From positions 3,100,001 to 3,164,000 of the forward strand of contig OZ241969.1 in assembly GCA_965204165.1 (NCBI GenBank): a stretch of 64,000 bases of DNA, in the 5' to 3' direction. The translations under genes and the position numbers were made by a program. How positions within the stretch are numbered: the first letter of the stretch is position 1; each line of letters begins with the position of its first letter. This stretch comes from VYFG01 sp965204165. GTDB lineage: Bacteria; Pseudomonadota; Gammaproteobacteria; Arenicellales; Poriferihabitantaceae. The notes beneath the pieces are model-generated. The model had not been told where the DNA came from, did no database searches, and worked only from the letters and a program-made list of their open reading frames with translations. This document shows, piece after piece, positions 17,820 through 26,688 of the stretch.

Positions 17820-18054
17820 ATGTGCGCTTTGGAGAATTTCGCATATGAAGACCACGAACAGGCACTGGATTCTGCCCGGCGTAGCGCCTTTGCCTTACTG
17901 GCCTGCGTGAACGACGGGGGGCATCCCGTGCACCACTCATCTGCCGTTGATCGTGAAGGAGTCAGATGGTGCGATCCTGCTCGAAGGACACTTGGCGGCA
18001 TGGCGCCCGTTACCGGGGAACCGGGCATCAGACAATTCATGCCTGGGGAGCTGA
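17820..18054 (+). pseudogene. decayed paiB-like FMN-binding regulator gene
   Basis: The frame from 17820 encodes ENFAYEDHEQ..., then FALLACVNDGGHPV, matching the start of PaiB-type proteins (…FATLVT…G.P.ATHLPL…). After a frameshift near 17931-17942 a second frame continues LPLIVKESDGAILLEGHLA and AAWRPLPG, the expected next part (HLPL…L.GHLA..NP.W), then stops at 18052. Only about 75 of roughly 200 residues remain. This is pattern matching by eye to a family known for negative regulation of protease and sporulation genes in Bacillus and of unclear role elsewhere. The remaining 17615-17819 has nothing I recognise. Confidence 0.55.
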
Positions 18055-18058
18055 ATGC

Positions 18059-19036
18059 ATGAAAGACAAGAATTCAAGACCCGTCATCCTGGTGACCCGC
18101 AAGCTGCCTCCGGCGGTGGAAGCGCGAATCGCCCGGGATTACGAATGTATCCTCAACGGGGATGACCGGCTGTACGACGATGCGGTACTGGTGGAACGGT
18201 CTGACGGCGTGGACGCCATCGTCTGCTGCCACACGGAACACTTCACCCGGGCGGTAATCGAACAGCTTCCGGACAGCGTTCGGGCCATCGCCAATTTTTC
18301 CGTGGGTGTGGATCATTGCGACCTGGACGCGGCCGGGAGCAGGGGGATCGTGGTGACCAACACTCCTGACGTGCTCTCCGATGCCACCGCGGAAATCACC
18401 ATGCTCTGCATGCTTGGCGCGGCCCGCCGTGCGGGGGAAGGCTTCCACATGGTACGGCAGGATCTCTGGCATGACTGGAGTCCCACCTTCATGCTTGGCA
18501 CACAGGTCACCGGCAAGCGCTTCGGCATCGTGGGCATGGGGCGGGTCGGCCAGGTGGCGGCAAGACGCGCCCGGGGGTTCGACATGGAAATCCACTATCA
18601 CAACCGTCGCCGGCTGGCCCCGGCGGCGGAACAGGGCGCGGTCTACCATGAGACCCTGGACAGCCTTCTGGCCGTGAGCGATGTCCTGTCGCTGCACTGC
18701 CCGAACAATCCGGACTCCAGGGGACTGTTGAACGCGGAGCGGATCGGACAGCTCCCCGACGGCGCCATCGTGGTGAATACCGCCCGTGGCGCCGTGGTGG
18801 ACGATGAAGCGCTGGTGGAGGCCCTGGGAAGCGGCCGCATCAGGGCGGCGGGGCTCGATGTTTTCAACGGTGAACCGGACGGAATCCATCCCGCGTACCG
18901 CGAACTCGGCAATGTCTTTGTCCTGCCGCATCTGGGCAGCGCTACCGTGGAAACAAGAGATGCAATGGGGTTTCGCGCGCTCGACAACCTGGATGCCATA
19001 TTCGCCGGGCGGGAGCCCGCGGACCGGGTGGCCTGA
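18059..19036 (+). CDS. D-2-hydroxyacid dehydrogenase (glyoxylate/hydroxypyruvate reductase-like)
   Basis: NAD(P)H-dependent reductase of 2-oxoacids. The 325-residue protein has the nucleotide-binding motif GIVGMGRVGQVAARRARGF, the catalytic arginine in VVNTARGAVVDDEAL, the glutamate in DVFNGEPDG and the catalytic histidine in LPHLGSAT. The family includes GhrB, glyoxylate reductase and hydroxypyruvate reductase. glcDEF, which makes glyoxylate, lies 5 kb away, so glyoxylate is a plausible substrate but not proven. The ATG at 18059 follows GGGGAGCTGA; the longer frame to 17966 runs into the paiB remnant. Confidence 0.88.
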   Translation: MKDKNSRPVILVTRKLPPAVEARIARDYECILNGDDRLYDDAVLVERSDGVDAIVCCHTEHFTRAVIEQLPDSVRAIANFSVGVDHCDLDAAGSRGIVVTNTPDVLSDATAEITMLCMLGAARRAGEGFHMVRQDLWHDWSPTFMLGTQVTGKRFGIVGMGRVGQVAARRARGFDMEIHYHNRRRLAPAAEQGAVYHETLDSLLAVSDVLSLHCPNNPDSRGLLNAERIGQLPDGAIVVNTARGAVVDDEALVEALGSGRIRAAGLDVFNGEPDGIHPAYRELGNVFVLPHLGSATVETRDAMGFRALDNLDAIFAGREPADRVA

Positions 19037-19071
19037 ACGCATCCGCCGGGCCGGCGAGATGATCGCCGTGC

Positions 19072-19254
19072 CTATTCCGCGTCGGGATTCTTCACAGTGT
19101 CCTGGTACCAGGCAAGCCAGGCACCTGACAGAACCATCAGGACAATCACCCAGAAGGGGGGTTTTCCGATGGAGCCTGCCAGGCCCAGAAGAAAGGAGCT
19201 GAGCAGGATCATGCCGATCAATCCGGCGATCACTTCATTTTTCATAGCGTTCAC
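19072..19254 (-). CDS. small two-helix membrane protein
   Basis: The 60-residue product has two hydrophobic segments (about residues 8-27 and 33-49) joined by SIGKPPF, and a short charged tail ending KNPDAE. A GTG at 19254 is preceded by AGG; an ATG at 19245 is also possible. It lies just downstream of the amidase gene on the same strand, 39 bp away, and may be the last gene of the TRAP operon. I do not recognise a family. Confidence 0.5.
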   Translation of the reverse strand: MNAMKNEVIAGLIGMILLSSFLLGLAGSIGKPPFWVIVLMVLSGAWLAWYQDTVKNPDAE

Positions 19255-19293
19255 GATTACCTATCATCGCCGATCGGGGTCGCCGGGTAAACC

Positions 19294-20628
19294 TCATTCG
19301 TCTTCGCCCAGAGCCTGCATCACCCACCTCGCCGTACGGAGCAGACGGGCATCGTCCCTGAATTGCCCCACGAGCTGCACGCCGACCGGAAGGCCGGACT
19401 CGCCCTCCAACAGGGGCAGTGTCAGCGCGGGTACGCCGCAGAACGTCCACGGCGTGGAAAACATCGGGTCGCCCGTGGCCTCCAGGCCCTTGGGGGCCTC
19501 ACCCGGTGCCGCGGGCGTGATGATGGCATCATATTCATCGAAGTATTCATCCAGGATGCCGACCAGGAGCGGGCGGGACTCCATGGCATTGATGTAGTCC
19601 CGTGCGGTGATCTCTTTCCCGCGGGTCAGCATGTCTTCCACCAGCGGCTGAAAGAACCGGCTTCCCTTGTCGTGAATCGGCCCATACCATGTGGCCATTT
19701 CGGCCGCATTGACGGTATCCAGGGCCTGCCAGGCAGAATCGAAGGCCGGCCCCATGGTGATCTCGGTGACACGGTCACCCAGGGCGTCCACCACTTCCTC
19801 CAGGCCTGCTCTCGAGCTTTCCTCCAGCTGGTCCCAACGGCCGGTCCGCAGAAAAGCGAACCGGGGGGTTACCGGTGGTTCCGACCTGCAGACGGAAAGC
19901 AGTGGCGGAACACTCCCGCTGCCTGCCGTGGAGGCGTCCTCGGGGTCTGCGCCCATCATCACCTCGGCGAGCAGGGCGGCATCCTCCACGCAACGCGCGA
20001 ATACCCCGACCTGATCGAGGAATGGCGACTGGCGCAGTACGCCGGTGCGCGAGATCAGTCCATAGCTCGGCTTGAATCCAACCGTGCCGCAAAAAGCCGC
20101 CGGACGGATGACCGAGCCGTTGGTCTGCGTACCCACAGCCCCGGGTACCATGTAGGAGGCAACCGCTGCGGCGCTCCCGCTGCTGGAACCGCCGGGCGTA
20201 TGGGCCGGGTTGTGGGGATTGGCGGTTTTGCCGGGCATGAACGTCGCCAGTGCGGCGGTAACGGTCTTGCCCATGATGACCGCCCCTTGTTCCTGCAGCC
20301 TGTCCACCAGCACCGCGTTCCTGCGGGGAACCCGACCCTCGAACAGGGGGAATCCATGCTCCGTCGGGATCAGCGCGGTGTCAATGATGTCCTTGATGCC
20401 GACGGGGATCCCGTGCAGCCGCCCGAGCGCCCTGCCGTGACGCCGATCGTCATCCAGCCGATCCGCCTGGCGCCTGGCATGTTCGGGATTCAGCCAGGCC
20501 CAGGCATGGATACCGGAGTCGAAGGCCTCTATTCGTGCGAGGCAGTCATCCACCAGTTCCCTGGCGGAAATGGCGCCGGTGGCAAGCATTTCGGACGCCT
20601 GGCACAGACCCAATGAATGCAGGGACAT
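19294..20628 (-). CDS. amidase (amidase-signature family)
   Basis: The 444-residue enzyme has the full Ser-cisSer-Lys machinery: the lysine in PVGIKDIIDT, the glycine/serine-rich GGSSSGSAAAVAS and the nucleophile segment GTQTNGSVIRPAAFCG. It would hydrolyse an amide to acid plus ammonia. The gene starts 27 bp after dctM on the same strand, so it is probably co-transcribed with the TRAP transporter. That suggests an amide or a ureide among the imported compounds, or an intermediate derived from them. It is not obviously GatA because gatB and gatC are absent. The substrate is unknown. Confidence 0.88.
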   Translation of the reverse strand: MSLHSLGLCQASEMLATGAISARELVDDCLARIEAFDSGIHAWAWLNPEHARRQADRLDDDRRHGRALGRLHGIPVGIKDIIDTALIPTEHGFPLFEGRVPRRNAVLVDRLQEQGAVIMGKTVTAALATFMPGKTANPHNPAHTPGGSSSGSAAAVASYMVPGAVGTQTNGSVIRPAAFCGTVGFKPSYGLISRTGVLRQSPFLDQVGVFARCVEDAALLAEVMMGADPEDASTAGSGSVPPLLSVCRSEPPVTPRFAFLRTGRWDQLEESSRAGLEEVVDALGDRVTEITMGPAFDSAWQALDTVNAAEMATWYGPIHDKGSRFFQPLVEDMLTRGKEITARDYINAMESRPLLVGILDEYFDEYDAIITPAAPGEAPKGLEATGDPMFSTPWTFCGVPALTLPLLEGESGLPVGVQLVGQFRDDARLLRTARWVMQALGEDE

Positions 20629-20655
20629 GGCGATGGACTGGATCCAGTATCCCGG

Positions 20656-22014
20656 TCAGGAGGGTATCTTGCCGAAGAAATAGTCGGGCAGCCACAGTGC
20701 GATCTCTGGAAAGACATAGACCAGCACCATGGTCATGATCACGATTCCCAGATAGGGCATGATGCCGCGGAAAATCTCGATCAGCTGGATATGCGGCGGT
20801 GCCACCCCCTTCAGGTAGTAAGCCGACATGGCCATGGGCGGCGTCAGGAACGATGTCTGAAGATTGAGCGCAATCAGCATGGCGAACATGTACGGGTTCA
20901 CCCCGAAAGTGTCCAGCATCGGCAGGAAGATCGGTACGAAGATGATGAGGATCTCCGTCCACTCCAGGGGCCACCCCAGGAGAAAGATGACGAACTGGGC
21001 GAGGATCAGGAAGCCCACGGTGCCAAGACTCATGCTGATGATCCAATGCTCGATCAGGGCATGTCCTCCCAGGTAGGAGAACACCGAGGCGAAGGTCCAT
21101 GACCCGACAAAGAGCCAGCAGACCATGGCGGAAGTCTTGGCCGTGAGAAACACCGATTCCTTGAAACGCTCCCAGGTGAGCGAGCGGTAGACCAGGGCGA
21201 GAACCAGGCCTCCCATCGCACCCACGCCCGCAGCCTCGGCCGGCGTGGCCAGACCCATCAGAATACAGCCCAGCACCGCCATGATGAGAACGGCAAGCGG
21301 AACCACGGAGGTCACGACCTGCACCAGGATCATCGCCGCCGACGGCACGTCCTCCTCCTTGGGTTTGGGTGCCAGCGAGGGATTCAGCGAAGCCCTGATG
21401 ATGACGTAGAACATGTAGAACCCGGCCAGTATCAGCCCCGGAAACATCGCCGCGGCGTAAAGGCGCAACGGGGAGAGTTCCGCGATCGCCGCATAGACGA
21501 TCAGCATGATGCTTGGCGGTATCAGGATGCCGAGGCAGCCGCCGGCGCAGATCACCCCGGAGGCAAAGCTGTTGTTGTAGCCCGCCTTCAGCATCGCGGG
21601 AAAGGCCAGCATCCCCATCAGTGTGACCACCGCGCCGATGATGCCGGTGGCAGTGGCGAATATGGCGCAGGTCATCAGGGCCGCCACGGCCATGGATCCC
21701 GGCAGGTGCCGGGCAGCGAGTTGCAGGGAGAAGAACAGCCGGTTGACGATATTCGCGCGCTCCACCACGTATCCCATGAACAGGAACAGCGGGATCGCCA
21801 CGAGCACGTCGTTGGACATCACGGAAAACGTGTTCTGGACCGTAAGATCGAAAATGCGGTTGTCGAAGATCGTATCCATCCGAAGTTCGTCATAGTACGC
21901 GTAGTATCCGAAAGCCAGACCCATGGCCAACAGGGTGAAGGCGATGGGAAATCCCAGCAGGACCGTGAAGATGAAAAGGCCCAGCATCAGGATGGCGATT
22001 TGGGGGTCAGTCAT
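20656..22014 (-). CDS. dctM: TRAP transporter large permease DctM
   Basis: The large membrane subunit carries solute in a sodium-coupled step. The 452-residue protein is almost wholly hydrophobic with about 12-13 helices. Family features include GCLGILIPPSIMLIVYA, ATPAEAAGVGA and LQTSFLTPPMA. The ATG at 22014 lies 12 bp after dctQ; an in-frame TTG at 22026 is less likely. The sequence looks closest to the large-permease class annotated as mannitol/chloroaromatic transport, a name that does not establish substrate. Confidence 0.93.
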   Translation of the reverse strand: MTDPQIAILMLGLFIFTVLLGFPIAFTLLAMGLAFGYYAYYDELRMDTIFDNRIFDLTVQNTFSVMSNDVLVAIPLFLFMGYVVERANIVNRLFFSLQLAARHLPGSMAVAALMTCAIFATATGIIGAVVTLMGMLAFPAMLKAGYNNSFASGVICAGGCLGILIPPSIMLIVYAAIAELSPLRLYAAAMFPGLILAGFYMFYVIIRASLNPSLAPKPKEEDVPSAAMILVQVVTSVVPLAVLIMAVLGCILMGLATPAEAAGVGAMGGLVLALVYRSLTWERFKESVFLTAKTSAMVCWLFVGSWTFASVFSYLGGHALIEHWIISMSLGTVGFLILAQFVIFLLGWPLEWTEILIIFVPIFLPMLDTFGVNPYMFAMLIALNLQTSFLTPPMAMSAYYLKGVAPPHIQLIEIFRGIMPYLGIVIMTMVLVYVFPEIALWLPDYFFGKIPS

Positions 22015-22026
22015 GTCGGCGCGCAA

Positions 22027-22608
22027 TCAGTGGGGTTCTTTTTCGAGGTCTTCCTGCTGGTGGATCATCATGTCCTCCGTCTCCTCGACGTCATGCATCC
22101 TCTTTGGCCAGTAGCCATCGCGGATACACATGATGCAGCGGATGGATTCCGCCAGGCCCTGGAGAAAAATCAGGACACCGGCAACCGGGATCAGCGTCTT
22201 GAAGAAATAGATCTGTATCCGCGCCGGACTGCTCCAGCTCACCTCCTTGTAGAACCAGGAATCCGCGGCGAAGCCGTAACCGTACCAGGTCAGGGCGAAG
22301 ACCGCCGGCAGAAGAAAGATGATGTAAAGGACAAGGTCAACGGTGGCCTGGGTTCTCTGGGTCATCAGGCGGTAGAGCACATCGCCCCGGACATGGGCAT
22401 CCTGGGCGAGGGCGTAGGCGCCCGCCATCACGAACAGCGAACCGTACATCTGCACACTCATGTCGAACGCCCAAACCGTGGGTGCGTTCAGTACGTAGCG
22501 GACGAAGACCTCGTAGCAGGTGGCGAAGGTCAGGACAACAATGCACCAGGCGAAGCACTTGCCCACCCAGACGCTGAGGCTGTCCACAAAGTGAAGGAAC
22601 TTGTTCAT
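22027..22608 (-). CDS. dctQ: TRAP transporter small permease DctQ
   Basis: The 193-residue protein has four membrane helices and the DctQ-type segment RGDVLYRLMTQRTQA between helices 2 and 3, followed by the third helix VDLVLYIIFLLPAVFALTW. It partners with DctM and the periplasmic binding protein. The C-terminal tail is acidic and hydrophilic (DVEETEDMMIHQQ). The ATG at 22608 is separated from dctP by a 116-bp spacer with a strong hairpin. Confidence 0.9.
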   Translation of the reverse strand: MNKFLHFVDSLSVWVGKCFAWCIVVLTFATCYEVFVRYVLNAPTVWAFDMSVQMYGSLFVMAGAYALAQDAHVRGDVLYRLMTQRTQATVDLVLYIIFLLPAVFALTWYGYGFAADSWFYKEVSWSSPARIQIYFFKTLIPVAGVLIFLQGLAESIRCIMCIRDGYWPKRMHDVEETEDMMIHQQEDLEKEPH

Positions 22609-22682
22609 GGTGTATTGCGTTCTCGACCGGACAGCGGGGTAGAGTTCACGTTATGAGGGGCTCCTCACTGCGGTCCATCGAA

Positions 22683-22708
22683 TCCGGGCCGGCAAGCGCC
22701 GGCCCGGA
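22683..22708 (-). terminator. hairpin between dctP and dctQ
   Basis: A perfect 11-bp GC-rich stem (TCCGGGCCGGC / GCCGGCCCGGA) encloses the 4-base loop AAGC. No strong T run follows on the minus strand, so it may be a partial terminator or a 3' stabiliser of the dctP transcript. This would give more binding protein than permease. Confidence 0.7.
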
Positions 22709-22724
22709 CTGGATTGCCTCCCGG

Positions 22725-23837
22725 TCAGGTCAGGCTGCCGAAGTAATGCTCGTAGGCTCCGGCGTAGTTGGGCGCGTTCAGCAATTCGTAACGCACCACG
22801 CGCTTTGCCCAGGCCATCTGCGACTCGATCACCCTGGCGAAGAAGGGATCCCCCTCCGCAATGCGGGCAGAAACCACGTCCCAGGCGTTGAGCTGGTCCT
22901 GCATGACCGAATCCGGCGTCTTGTAGACGTTGACGCCGTACTCATCCTGAAGCGAGATGAGGTCGTTGGAGTAACGGTCCTGGTATTTCCAGGTGAAGTC
23001 CGTGGATGCCGCCTCCGATGCGTATTCGAGGATCTTCTGGTGCTCTGCGGAGAGCTTGTTGAACAGGCTCTTGTTGTAGATGACCTCGAAGGCCTCCTGG
23101 CTCTGGTGGAAGCTGCCGAGGTGGTAATGCTTTGACACGTCCTGCATGCCGAAATCCTTGTCCGAGGTCGGATTGTTGAATTCGGCAGCGTCGATCAGGC
23201 CACTCTTCATCGCCGGCTGGATTTCACCGCCCGGAAGCTGAACCACCGACATGCCCATTTCCTGGAGCACGTCCGCCGCCAGTCCCACGGTGCGGTACTT
23301 GAGACCCTTCATCTGACTGGAGTCATTGATCCGCTCCTTGAACCAGCCGAGGGGCTGCGCCGGCATCGGGCTGTTGAAGAATCCCACCAGGTCGAGCTTG
23401 AGGGCATCCATCAGTTCGTAATAGAGTTCATTACCTCCGCCGTACTTGATCCATCCCAGCAGCTGGTTGGCGTTCCAGCCAAAGCAGGGGCCGGTGCCGA
23501 ACAGGGATGCTGCCGGGCTCTTCGAATACCAGTAGGCCGTCACCAGGTGGGCTCCATCCAGAACGCCTTTATGTACCGCGGTCTGCATTTCGGCGGTCTT
23601 GACCACCGAGTTGACTGCCAGCAGGTCGATCTTCAGCGATCCGCCGGACATTTCGTTGACCTTGTTGACGTAGTCCTGGGCAAACTCCAGGAAAATACCG
23701 CCGCCCCAGGCAGCCTGCACCTTGAGCACCGTCTGGGCCTGGGCAAGATAGGGGACCGCGGCGACCGCTGCGGTAGTGCCCACGGCAGCGCCTTTCAGGA
23801 ACTTCCGGCGTGATGGTTGCTTGACGTCATTACTCAT
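22725..23837 (-). CDS. dctP: TRAP transporter solute-binding protein DctP (Tat signal)
   Basis: This is the periplasmic receptor of the TRAP system. The N-terminus carries a twin-arginine signal (PSRRKFLKGAAVG…) cleaved after about residue 35. The mature protein has the TRAP binding-protein fold, with the carboxylate-contact region LKYRTVGLAADVLQEMGMS and the segment MKSGLIDAAEFNNPTSDKDFG characteristic of the TakP/2-oxoacid-binding class. A strong GGAGGAAAG lies before the ATG at 23837. It is first in the operon with dctQ, dctM and the amidase, and divergent from glcD. A 2-oxo or hydroxy acid substrate is inferred. Confidence 0.92.
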   Translation of the reverse strand: MSNDVKQPSRRKFLKGAAVGTTAAVAAVPYLAQAQTVLKVQAAWGGGIFLEFAQDYVNKVNEMSGGSLKIDLLAVNSVVKTAEMQTAVHKGVLDGAHLVTAYWYSKSPAASLFGTGPCFGWNANQLLGWIKYGGGNELYYELMDALKLDLVGFFNSPMPAQPLGWFKERINDSSQMKGLKYRTVGLAADVLQEMGMSVVQLPGGEIQPAMKSGLIDAAEFNNPTSDKDFGMQDVSKHYHLGSFHQSQEAFEVIYNKSLFNKLSAEHQKILEYASEAASTDFTWKYQDRYSNDLISLQDEYGVNVYKTPDSVMQDQLNAWDVVSARIAEGDPFFARVIESQMAWAKRVVRYELLNAPNYAGAYEHYFGSLT

Positions 23838-24122
23838 GTAACTTTCCTCCAGTCATTTGAGGTGATGATTGATTGGTCCGTCATGACCCGACCTGTCCGC
23901 TCCTGCAAGCATTCGTGCGTCCTGGGAGATGGAAATCGAATCGTTCCGGTAGTTTGTATAATGAATGCTCGGAACCGGTTCCCGGCCCGAGGCCACGGCA
24001 TTATAACTGGAATCAACGCTGACGCCAGAAGCAAACGGAAAAATCGCCAATCCTGCCCCCGGGTCCGTATTTACATGAGGCCCAGGCTTTTTCCTATAAT
24101 CGTGATCTGATTCATACCTGTT
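23838..24122. promoter_or_regulatory. divergent dctP-glcD control region
   Basis: The 285-bp gap between the TRAP and glc operons must hold both promoters. It contains a perfect 12-bp palindrome GGAACCGGTTCC (23971-23982) that could be an operator centre, and a TATAAT on the plus strand at 23957-23962 without a good -35. No glcC-type regulator gene is next to it. Confidence 0.45.
24070..24100 (+). promoter_or_regulatory. probable glcD promoter
   Basis: TTTACA (24070-24075) and a consensus TATAAT (24095-24100) are separated by 19 bp; shifting the -35 to TTACAT gives 18 bp. The glcD ATG lies 22 bp after the -10, so the leader would be very short. Confidence 0.5.
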
Positions 24123-25610
24123 ATGACATTGCAAGCCAACGAATCACCCGCCATTCAGATACCCCCAGATCTTCTTGGGGCATTGCATGAGCGCTTGCCG
24201 AGGGCCAACGTGCTCACGGAGACCTCCGAACTCATCCCCTACGAATGCGACGGTCTCAGTGCCTATCGCCAGCACCCGATGGCGGTGGTGCTGCCGGAAA
24301 CCCTGGAACAGGTGGTACATGTGCTGCGTACCTGTCGTGAGCGTGGGGTGCCCGTGGTCGCCCGGGGGGCCGGCACCGGCCTTTCCGGCGGCGCATTGCC
24401 GCTGGCGGACGGCGTCCTGCTGGTACTGGCCAAATTCAACCGGATCCTGGAAGTCGATGCCGAAAGGCGCATCGCGAGAGTCCAGCCGGGCGTCAGGAAC
24501 CTCGCAATCTCAGAGGCCGCGGAACCTCATGGCCTGTACTATGCTCCGGATCCGAGTTCGCAGATCGCCTGCTCCATCGGCGGCAACGTGGCGGAGAATT
24601 CCGGTGGCGTGCATTGCCTGAAATACGGCCTGACTGTCCACAACATCCTGTGCCTCAAGGTGGCGACCATGGATGGTGAATTGCTGACCATCGGATCCGA
24701 TGCGCCCGACTCCCCGGGCTACGATCTCCTGGCGGTGATGACGGGGTCGGAGGGGCTGCTTGGCATCATCCTGGAGGTGACGGTCAAGCTGCTGCCGATG
24801 CCGACCCATACCAGTCTTGTGCTGGCCGCCTTCGGTGACGTGGAGTCCGCCGGGGCGGCCGTCGGCGGAGTCATTGCGGACGGCATCATCCCCGCAGGGC
24901 TGGAAATGATGGACAATTTCGCCATCCGGGCCACCGAGGACTTCGCCCATTGCGGGTACCCGGTGGATGCCGCAGCGATCCTGCTTTGCGAGGTGGACGG
25001 AACCGAGGAAGATACCGCGGCCCAGATCGAACGCGTGGAAGCGGTGATGCGAAAGAACGGCGCCACCGAAGTCCGGGTGGCCAGGAACGAATCCGAGCGC
25101 CTGCTGTTCTGGAAGGGCCGGAAGATGGCGTTTCCCGCCATGGGGCGCATCTCGCCGGATTACTACTGCATCGACGGCACCATTCCCAGAAAGAGCCTGC
25201 CCGAGGTACTGCGGCGGATGCAGGTGTGGTCGAAGGAATACGACCTCAGGGTGGCCAATGTATTCCATGCCGGTGACGGCAACCTTCACCCTCTCATCCT
25301 CTACGACGCCAACAGGCCCGGGGAACTCGAGCGGACCGAAGCCTTCGCCGGGAGGATACTCGACCTCTGCGTCGAGGTGGGCGGCACCATCACCGGGGAA
25401 CACGGCGTGGGCGTGGAGAAGATCAACCAGATGTGCACACAGTTCAGCAGCGATGAGCTGGCGCAGTTCCATGCCCTCAAGGCCGCTTTCGACCCGGATG
25501 GGCTGCTCAATCCCGGCAAGGCCGTTCCCACGCTGCAACGCTGCGCGGAACTCGGCGGAATGCACGTCCACCACGGGGAATTGCCCTTTCCGGAACTGGA
25601 ACGGTTCTGA
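24123..25610 (+). CDS. glcD: glycolate oxidase subunit GlcD
   Basis: GlcD is the FAD subunit of membrane-associated glycolate oxidase, which turns glycolate into glyoxylate. The 495-residue protein has the FAD-binding type 4 domain (VARGAGTGLSGGALPL near residues 80-95; SQIACSIGGNVAENSGG near 140-155) and the C-terminal oxidase domain with FHAGDGNLHP and GEHGVGVEK. A D-lactate dehydrogenase of the same family is possible, but the three-gene glcDEF arrangement favours glycolate. The stop overlaps the glcE start by one base. Confidence 0.95.
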   Translation: MTLQANESPAIQIPPDLLGALHERLPRANVLTETSELIPYECDGLSAYRQHPMAVVLPETLEQVVHVLRTCRERGVPVVARGAGTGLSGGALPLADGVLLVLAKFNRILEVDAERRIARVQPGVRNLAISEAAEPHGLYYAPDPSSQIACSIGGNVAENSGGVHCLKYGLTVHNILCLKVATMDGELLTIGSDAPDSPGYDLLAVMTGSEGLLGIILEVTVKLLPMPTHTSLVLAAFGDVESAGAAVGGVIADGIIPAGLEMMDNFAIRATEDFAHCGYPVDAAAILLCEVDGTEEDTAAQIERVEAVMRKNGATEVRVARNESERLLFWKGRKMAFPAMGRISPDYYCIDGTIPRKSLPEVLRRMQVWSKEYDLRVANVFHAGDGNLHPLILYDANRPGELERTEAFAGRILDLCVEVGGTITGEHGVGVEKINQMCTQFSSDELAQFHALKAAFDPDGLLNPGKAVPTLQRCAELGGMHVHHGELPFPELERF

Positions 25611-26686
25611 TGGAGGATGCGGACCGGACAGAGGACCTGAAGACGCAGGTGGACAGCGCGGTTGCCGACAGGACGCCGCTGGAGATTCGCGGCGGGGGCA
25701 GCAAGACCTTCTATGGCGGGAAATCCGGTCCGCCGCTGCAACTGCTGGAAACCGACGGTCACCGGGGAATCGTGCACTACGCGCCCACGGAACTGGTGAT
25801 CACCGCGCGCGCAGGCACCCGAATCCGCGACATCAATGCCGCCCTGGCGGAAAAGAACCAGAGGATTCCCTTCGAACCGCCGGAAATGGATGGCCACGGC
25901 ACGCTGGGGGGTACCCTGGCGACTGGTTTTTCCGGCCCCGCACGACCCTGGGCCGGCGCTGCCCGGGACCATGTTCTCGGAACACGGATCCTGAACGGCC
26001 GGGGACAGGTTCTCCGTTTCGGCGGCGAGGTGATGAAGAACGTGGCCGGTTACGATGTCTCGAGACTGATGGTCGGTGCGATGGGAACTCTCGGCGTGAT
26101 CCTTGAATCGTCCTTCAAGGTTATGCCGGAACCGGAAATGGAGGCCAGCCTGGCGTTGGAGATGGATCACGATGCGGGCCTGGATTTCATGGCCGGACTG
26201 GGCGCGCAGCCATTGCCGCTGAACGGCGCCGTGCTCCACGACGGATCGCTCCACCTGCGCCTGAGCGGCAGCGAAGCGGGAGTCCGCATGGCCATGCGGC
26301 GCCTGGGCGGGGAGGAGCCTTCGGACGGTGAAGGGTTCTGGCGCGGCCTGCGGGAGTTCACGCACCCGTTCTTCGAAACCGGTCTTCCGGTGTGGCGCAT
26401 TGCCCTGCCGGCCGGCGCCAGACCGGATCTCCCGGGGGAGGTCCTGGTTGACTGGGGCGGGGGCCAATGGTGGCTGGGTTCACAGGCCCCTGTCGAGGCC
26501 ATACGCGAACCAGTCTCCGGGGCCGGAGGGCACGCGACCCTGTTCCGGGGCGGCGACCGCGAAAGCGCCGTGTTCCAACCGCTGTCGCCGGCGATGGCCG
26601 CACTCCAGGAACGCATCCGGGCATCCTTTGACCCGGAGGGCATATTCAACCCCGGGCGCATGATGCCCCCCGGACAGGAGGGCTGA
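25610..26686 (+). CDS. glcE: glycolate oxidase subunit GlcE
   Basis: GlcE is the second FAD-binding subunit. The 358-residue protein has LEIRGGGSKTFYG, the PPEMDGHGTLGGTLATG flavin segment and VMKNVAGYDVSRLMVGAMGTLGV, which are diagnostic for GlcE. Near the C-terminus is FDPEGIFNPGRM. Its ATG overlaps the glcD stop (TGATGG), so translation is coupled. It is required for oxidase activity in the E. coli system. Confidence 0.95.
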   Translation: MEDADRTEDLKTQVDSAVADRTPLEIRGGGSKTFYGGKSGPPLQLLETDGHRGIVHYAPTELVITARAGTRIRDINAALAEKNQRIPFEPPEMDGHGTLGGTLATGFSGPARPWAGAARDHVLGTRILNGRGQVLRFGGEVMKNVAGYDVSRLMVGAMGTLGVILESSFKVMPEPEMEASLALEMDHDAGLDFMAGLGAQPLPLNGAVLHDGSLHLRLSGSEAGVRMAMRRLGGEEPSDGEGFWRGLREFTHPFFETGLPVWRIALPAGARPDLPGEVLVDWGGGQWWLGSQAPVEAIREPVSGAGGHATLFRGGDRESAVFQPLSPAMAALQERIRASFDPEGIFNPGRMMPPGQEG

Positions 26687-26688
26687 AC

